Of a stretch of DNA of 10,335 nt, positions 7,101 through 10,335 are shown in pieces; the stretch's first letter is position 1; the number at the start of each line of letters is the position of its first letter. Made by a program: the position numbers and the translations under genes. The stretch is from Candidatus Cloacimonadota bacterium. Its GTDB lineage: Bacteria; Cloacimonadota; Cloacimonadia; Cloacimonadales; WRIO01. The notes under the pieces are model-generated. The model worked only from the letters and a program-made list of their open reading frames with translations, made no database searches and was not told the origin of the DNA. The DNA is taken from NCBI GenBank assembly GCA_023230175.1, contig JALNXV010000100.1, forward strand, positions 1-10,335. Direction: 5' to 3'.

Positions 7101-7133
7101 ATATATTCTTATGTATAAAGAACTTTTGTCACA
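7095..7133. promoter_or_regulatory. Interrupted palindrome over the -35 region, likely operator of the AbiEi-like operon
   Basis: TGTGACATATATTCTT (7095-7110) pairs with AAGAACTTTTGTCACA (7118-7133) in 13 of 16 positions across a 7-base spacer. The outer six bases of each arm match perfectly (TGTGAC and GTCACA). The near arm covers the -35 hexamer of the AbiEi-like gene, so a protein bound here would block the promoter. Autorepression through inverted repeats is known for AbiEi antitoxins; that this protein is the ligand is inference. Confidence 0.6.
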
Positions 7134-7494
7134 AATGATAGATTTAAATAATTTCCTAAAAGTATGATTAAACTCATGGATCTAATCTTTATGCAAATGC
7201 GTCCAACGCACATAGAATAATTTTTAATTTTTTGTGATGGAAATATATCATTGATTTTATCAAAGCGATTATAGGAAGTTTATGTAATATACAGTGCTAG
7301 GAGATGACAGTTAATACTTGAGGGACAAAAGCAACTATCATATAAATACAATATAGTAGTATTATTATGAATATAATGTCTTTTTAATACTTTATGATAC
7401 TTTTAATTATGTGAATGTGATGTTTAGATGTATTTGATGTAAATTATGTATATCGATACAGTTTTGGGACATGTAAATAGAAAGAGGTGAAAAT
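7134..7494. other. Long AT-rich gap before the coiled-coil gene
   Basis: About 360 bases without a recognisable gene on either strand. A tiny hairpin TGCGT-CCA-ACGCA (7198-7210 region) is too short, and too far from T-runs, to be a convincing terminator. Near the right end is a possible promoter for the next gene (listed separately). Upstream of that the stretch is simple AT-rich sequence. Confidence 0.4.
7434..7462 (+). promoter_or_regulatory. Candidate promoter for the small coiled-coil protein
   Basis: TTGATG and TACAGT are spaced by 17 bases, ending about 32 bases before the ATG. Each hexamer matches the vegetative consensus at four of six positions. A small inverted repeat TGTAT-ATCG-ATACA overlaps the spacer and the -10 and might be an operator. 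No better vegetative promoter was found in the gap. Confidence 0.35.
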
Positions 7495-7767
7495 ATGAGT
7501 TTAAAAGAATCACTATCGAATGCTTATAAAGCCGTTCAAGAAGAAACCATTAAACAATTTGAGAATACTAAGGAAGCGATTGCTAATTTCAAGCCACATC
7601 AACTGGAAAAGAAAGTAGCTGATGCTGAAAAGGATATCTGCAAATATAATGACTTACTTGATGATTTAGAATTCAAAGAAAAAGAATATAAATACAAGAG
7701 GAGTTTTGCTGAAAAAGAAAAACAACTCGCTGAAGAAAGATTGAAGAATTACAAAGAAAACAATTAA
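7495..7767 (+). CDS. Small coiled-coil protein of unknown function
   Basis: A 90-residue, highly charged protein, soluble, with no signal peptide or membrane segment. Residues about 35-88 are a continuous heptad-type helix rich in Lys and Glu (KKVADAEKD, then FKEKEYKYKRSFAEKEKQL), so it is likely a coiled coil. The N-terminal 30 residues (MSLKESLSNAYKAVQEE) also look helical and amphipathic. AAAGAGGTG stands just upstream of the ATG. It is the only clear plus-strand gene in the window and is monocistronic, with its own terminator at 7848-7889. The family is not recognised; a membrane-curvature, scaffold or stress protein are only guesses. Confidence 0.8.
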   Translation: MSLKESLSNAYKAVQEETIKQFENTKEAIANFKPHQLEKKVADAEKDICKYNDLLDDLEFKEKEYKYKRSFAEKEKQLAEERLKNYKENN

Positions 7768-7847
7768 TAAAATCATTTGCAGGTCCCAAATTTGATTGAG
7801 TCAATATGAATACCGATTTTTCTCCTATTTAAGATCTAAATGTAATA

Positions 7848-7889
7848 AACGAAACCTGAGTTTATATGAACTCAGATTTCGTTTTTTTT
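7848..7889 (+). terminator. Strong rho-independent terminator of the coiled-coil gene
   Basis: AACGAAACCTGAGTT and AACTCAGATTTCGTT form a 15-base stem with one mismatch around a TATATG loop, followed by eight T on the plus strand. It lies 80 bases past the coiled-coil gene stop. Confidence 0.9.
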
Positions 7890-8196
7890 ATCGTCGGATA
7901 ACGTGCATCTTTTAAAAGAAAAGTAGTTATATATACTTTAAATACATACAATGGGTAATTTACTTAATTTCGTGTCAATTTCTGATGGTCCTTCTACATA
8001 CTTCCATACACTTCCACAGCACAGCTACGCGCTTCTTATCAATTTCATTTTCAAGTTAAGTTCTCATACAAATCAAGCCTGACAATCATTCAATTTATGA
8101 TTTTATTGAATATATAATCATTCCAATATATATCTAAAAAAGAGTAGATTTAAGAGTTAAAAATACTTCAAAATGACGTGTCTTTTGAGTCGTGTT
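7890..8196. other. Intergenic stretch between convergent genes
   Basis: No gene is recognised. It contains a 7-base inverted repeat ATTCAAT/ATTGAAT (8088-8094 and 8105-8111) and a near-direct repeat AATCATTCAAT/AATCATTCCAAT (from 8084 and 8116), neither with known function. Both flanking genes are transcribed towards this stretch. Confidence 0.4.
8160..8188 (-). terminator. Possible weak terminator of the FMN-binding protein gene
   Basis: On the minus strand TCAAAA and TTTTGA, with inner GAC/GTC, can form a small hairpin directly after the stop codon, followed by AGTATTTTT. The stem is short and the inner loop tight, so this is tentative. Confidence 0.3.
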
Positions 8197-8589
8197 TCAG
8201 CTCATTAAAGCGTCATGTATTGCGAGTAATATGACCTTGCTGGAATAGGTCGCGCCACTCACCAGATCAACATTTAAACTCTGCATTTCAATGACATCAA
8301 GGATAATCACTTCTGCTGGTTCACCCTGGCCTGAATCGTGTTTCAAGATCACAATCTCTGTGATTTCATGATTGAGAACCGTGACTTCAACTTCTACAGA
8401 AACTGGAAAAGCTTTATAAGATCCCAAGTATGTTCCATCATCTAAAGTTGTTAAATCAACATCCACTATTTCTGTTGAAGAAAGTTCCGCAAGAGATTTT
8501 TCTGTCATTTTTACAAAGTAGGTGGCACCACCTCCAATGACAAGTAAAATAAATAAAATGATGATGAAAACCTTTGTTTTTTTCTTCAT
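8197..8589 (-). CDS. Membrane-anchored FMN-binding domain protein
   Basis: A 130-residue protein with a basic start and one hydrophobic segment (residues about 7-25, no lipobox Cys), so it is likely anchored in the membrane with the domain outside. Residues about 50-128 are an FMN_bind domain: DGTYLGSY opens it, alternating strands follow (VEVEVTVLNHEITEIVIL), and it closes with DLVSGATYSS. In this family (RnfG, NqrC, NosR types) the Thr of S/T-G-A-T, here Thr114, is the site where ApbE attaches FMN covalently. The likely role is electron transfer at the cell surface; no redox partner or ApbE gene lies in the window. The ATG has GGGGAGAT seven bases upstream, and the gene ends in TGA exactly where the domain normally ends. 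This confirms that TGA is a stop in this organism. Confidence 0.87.
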   Translation of the reverse strand: MKKKTKVFIIILFILLVIGGGATYFVKMTEKSLAELSSTEIVDVDLTTLDDGTYLGSYKAFPVSVEVEVTVLNHEITEIVILKHDSGQGEPAEVIILDVIEMQSLNVDLVSGATYSSKVILLAIHDALMS

Positions 8590-8662
8590 TTAAAAAATCT
8601 CCCCAATGTTTTAGATGACGATCCATTTAAAAAAACTGAACGTTATTTTTGTTATAAAACAG

Positions 8663-8668
8663 ATTATA
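8663..8668 (-). promoter_or_regulatory. Possible -10 element for the FMN-binding protein
   Basis: A perfect TATAAT lies about 75 bases upstream of the ATG on the minus strand. No convincing -35 stands at the right distance, and the sequence is locally symmetrical, so this is weak evidence. Confidence 0.3.
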
Positions 8669-8823
8669 ATCATTTATCGTTAACCATAGGATACCACAAA
8701 ATATCAATCATTTCTATATAGAAACCGTCATTTGAAGCCAATTTTACCCTAGAAATCGCGACTTTTGAGAAAGTGAGCCAGACTCTATACCGCTAAAACT
8801 CTTACCAATCTTTCAAAACCTCC

Positions 8824-9057
8824 CTATTCATAGTGCTTTTTGGTACCTTTGACATAGCTTACTGGTATTTTCTTTCCGACTTTTTCGATGAAGTCATTAA
8901 TTTGTTTCTCACTGAAACGGAATTTATTAGCGAGGATGATGCCTTCAAGATAACCTGAAGAGACATAAGTATAGATGGTTTTTGTTGAAACTTTTAGGAG
9001 TTTCGCGACTTCTTTTACGGTGTACAGTTCTAAATTATGTTGATGATTTTGATTCAT
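8824..9057 (-). CDS. Small HTH_17/excisionase-like DNA-binding protein
   Basis: With the start chosen here the protein has 77 residues. Residues about 11-57 form a MerR-like winged helix-turn-helix of the HTH_17 (excisionase) type: LYTVKEVAKLLKVSTKTIYT, then YVSSGYLEGIILANKFRFS and a closing helix INDFIEKVG. The ATG at 9057-9055 is preferred because AAGAGAG stands five to six bases before it. An ATG nine codons further upstream has no ribosome-binding site. The gene overlaps the end of the recombinase gene by 23 bases, so the two are translationally linked. Known partners of this kind steer integration and excision by the recombinase. It could equally be a transcription regulator. Confidence 0.83.
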   Translation of the reverse strand: MNQNHQHNLELYTVKEVAKLLKVSTKTIYTYVSSGYLEGIILANKFRFSEKQINDFIEKVGKKIPVSYVKGTKKHYE

Positions 9058-10033
9058 CTGCACTCTCTTTCTTCTTGGAATCATCCAAGATATAACGCTC
9101 TATTTGAAACTCTGAATCATCTTTAACCCTATTGATGTGATGAAGGTAGATCATGGTCGTTTCAATACTCTGATGCCTGAGAAGGGCTTGAGTCGCCTCA
9201 ATCGAACCTCCACGAAGGAGGTTAAAGGTTGCTGCTGTATGTCTTAAGGAATGAATGGTGAGCTTGAAATCAGGTATACCAGCCCTCTTTAAATTTTCTT
9301 TCATCATCTTATTCAATTGGTAAGTTGAAAGCTGCTGCGCGCTCGTGTGGGAGCTGTGAGAGACAAATAAATATCTGGAATTATCAGATCTCATGTTAAG
9401 GTAATCATTAAAAGCATTTGTTACAACCTGTGAGATTTTCACGAATTCATCTGATTCTTGTCTGCCTTTACCTTGAACAAAAAGTATCGATATATTCCCC
9501 ATTTTTGCGAGATCTTTCTTCTTCGCACGTATGATTTCGATACCTCTTAATCCAGTCGTAATCATCAATAATATAATCGCGTAGTTCCGATAACCTGAGA
9601 TACTTATGCAATTCAACTTTGCTGCTTTAAGCAGTAACTGAGCCTGTTCTAGTGTGAGTGGTAGCCTCTTCAATCGCTTGCTGACTCTGGCACTTCTGAT
9701 TCCTTCAGTGATGTCATAGATATAAGAGGGATCTAGATTATATAGTTGATAATTCATTTTTAAGAATCTATAAAAACTTTTAATGACAAGTATTGTTTTT
9801 TGGATTGTGTTCGCAGACTGCCCAATCTGAACCATGTAATCTCTGAATTTGATAATATCTTGACGTTTGGGAGTCATCACTTTATTAGCCTGAAGATAGT
9901 ATGCAAATTGTTTTAAAATGGATTCATAGCTCCTTTTTGTTTTTATACCAACATCAATATGATCTTTATATAGTTCTATTAATGAATGAAAGGGATGAGC
10001 ATTTTGATTTTGTTCACTATGATTATTCTTCAT
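9035..10033 (-). CDS. Tyrosine recombinase (phage/transposon integrase family)
   Basis: A 332-residue site-specific recombinase. Residues about 16-92 are the N-terminal SAM-like core-binding domain (KRSYESILKQFAYYLQANK). The catalytic domain starts near 125. Visible active-site residues are Arg163 (TTGLRGIEI), Lys189 (GKGRQ), His261 and Arg264 (HSLRHTAATF), His287 (LLRHQS) and the nucleophile Tyr296 (MIYLHH), so the set is complete and the enzyme should be active. The length fits XerC/D-like and small-element integrases; the tail after residue 312 is charged. AGGTGA sits before the ATG. A strong terminator upstream (10125-10165) shields it from the right-hand gene, so its promoter should lie in 10034-10124; candidates there (TATAAA boxes) are weak. 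The overlapping HTH gene suggests an integrase-excisionase pair. Confidence 0.93.
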   Translation of the reverse strand: MKNNHSEQNQNAHPFHSLIELYKDHIDVGIKTKRSYESILKQFAYYLQANKVMTPKRQDIIKFRDYMVQIGQSANTIQKTILVIKSFYRFLKMNYQLYNLDPSYIYDITEGIRSARVSKRLKRLPLTLEQAQLLLKAAKLNCISISGYRNYAIILLMITTGLRGIEIIRAKKKDLAKMGNISILFVQGKGRQESDEFVKISQVVTNAFNDYLNMRSDNSRYLFVSHSSHTSAQQLSTYQLNKMMKENLKRAGIPDFKLTIHSLRHTAATFNLLRGGSIEATQALLRHQSIETTMIYLHHINRVKDDSEFQIERYILDDSKKKESADESKSST

Positions 10034-10124
10034 CTATTCACCTACTCACCTTTATATTAGTAAAGAATTTCACAAATTACTTTATATGTCCATTGATTAA
10101 CTTAAGAAAAGTATTTTAATGAAC

Positions 10125-10165
10125 AAAAAAAAGGCACTGCTATTTCGCATTAGCGAGCAGTGCCT
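10125..10165 (-). terminator. Strong rho-independent terminator of the right-edge gene
   Basis: AGGCACTGCT and AGCAGTGCCT form a perfect 10-base stem with an inner CGC/GCG extension. On the minus strand it is followed by eight T (10132-10125). It lies 43 bases past the stop of the gene that enters from the right. Confidence 0.93.
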
Positions 10166-10208
10166 AGTTCGTAATTAATTTTAAAATCAGTTCGTTGCAA
10201 TAAGTAGA

Positions 10209-10335
10209 TTAAGCCTTAATAACGATGATTGTGTAAACAACTTCAGTTGTAGTTCCAGATGGTGTGAATACCAATAAGTCATCAGTGAATAAGCCTAAAG
10301 TCTTAACTGCGCGGTCAGAAGCAACAACCATGCTT
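10209..10335 (-). CDS. 3' end of a probable repetitive surface protein, cut by the window edge
   Basis: Forty-one codons and a TAA are visible, reading SMVVASDRAVKTLGLFTDD and ending FTPSGTTTEVVYTIIVIKA. The final motif (T-P-S-G-T-T-T-E-V-V-Y-T-I-I-V) resembles the closing strands of bacterial beta-sandwich repeats, which often end DGTTTKTYTITV in large extracellular or S-layer-like proteins. The coding sequence has more G+C and more GAC, ATC and CGC codons than its neighbours, which fits a highly expressed gene, as does the strong terminator behind it. Only the tail is seen, so the full product cannot be named. Confidence 0.65.
   Translation of the reverse strand, partial: SMVVASDRAVKTLGLFTDDLLVFTPSGTTTEVVYTIIVIKA

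Noticed and set aside
7190..7240. GCGT-CCA-ACGC hairpin as a terminator
   Set aside because: The stem has only four to five pairs with a three-base loop, and the nearest T-run is more than ten bases away.
7980..8130. Short repeats as a possible CRISPR or attachment site
   Set aside because: The repeats are few, short and irregular, without regular spacers or a second copy next to the recombinase.
9901..10119. Plus-strand open frame over the recombinase start
   Set aside because: It is antisense to the recombinase N-terminus and its promoter region, with no ribosome-binding site and a composition typical of a shadow frame.
1..10335. TGA read as Trp (mycoplasma code)
   Set aside because: Trp codons are TGG, and the FMN-binding gene ends in TGA exactly where its domain ends. 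Only the broken protease gene would gain from TGA as Trp.

Overview
The window is AT-rich and reads with the standard genetic code: Trp is TGG, and TGA ends at least one intact gene (the FMN-binding protein). Shine-Dalgarno sites are clear. InlB-type (Listeria-Bacteroides) repeats are grafted onto lipoproteins. Together these suggest a low-GC Firmicutes/Tenericutes-type bacterium that keeps TGA as a stop, for example the Acholeplasma/Izemoplasma/Haloplasma side. This is inference from style, not a phylogenetic placement. Almost everything is on the minus strand; the exception is one small plus-strand gene near 7.5 kb.

Left part (1-2200). A 684-residue lipoprotein combines an InlB-type repeat, two Ig-like modules and a family 1 extracellular solute-binding domain, so it is probably a surface carbohydrate-capture protein of an ABC importer. 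Its 3' end overlaps by 11 bases the start of another minus-strand frame that leaves the window. Next comes a stretch without an intact gene (2195-2473), closed by a good terminator at 2471-2512.

Decayed part (2552-4672). One ancestral gene for an exported InlB-repeat plus trypsin-like serine protease lies in three pieces. Its signal peptide is missing, a single in-frame TGA separates the repeats from the protease, and a -1 shift at an A6 tract separates the His/Asp half from the Ser half. Behind it lies a decayed Doc/Fic-type toxin gene, recognised by its Fic motif and interrupted by several stops, with no visible Phd antitoxin.

Central part (4683-7133). A winged-helix protein resembling the AbiEi/DUF6088 antitoxins is followed by an undescribed 535-residue protein carrying an internal SEC-C zinc-binding motif. 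The antitoxin-like gene has an extended -10 promoter whose -35 region lies in a long interrupted palindrome, as expected of an autoregulated toxin-antitoxin operon. The usual AbiEii nucleotidyltransferase is absent. This pair is the best candidate here for an undescribed toxin-antitoxin or defence system.

Right part (7134-10335). A small coiled-coil protein gene on the plus strand has its own strong terminator. A membrane-anchored FMN-binding protein with an SGAT flavinylation motif follows on the minus strand. A tyrosine recombinase then overlaps a small HTH_17/excisionase-like protein, which suggests a mobile-element module, although no attachment sites were recognised. The right edge holds the last 41 codons of a probable repetitive surface protein and its strong terminator.

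Overall this looks like accessory DNA: a recombinase module, one decayed and one apparently intact toxin-antitoxin-like locus, and broken or modular surface proteins.
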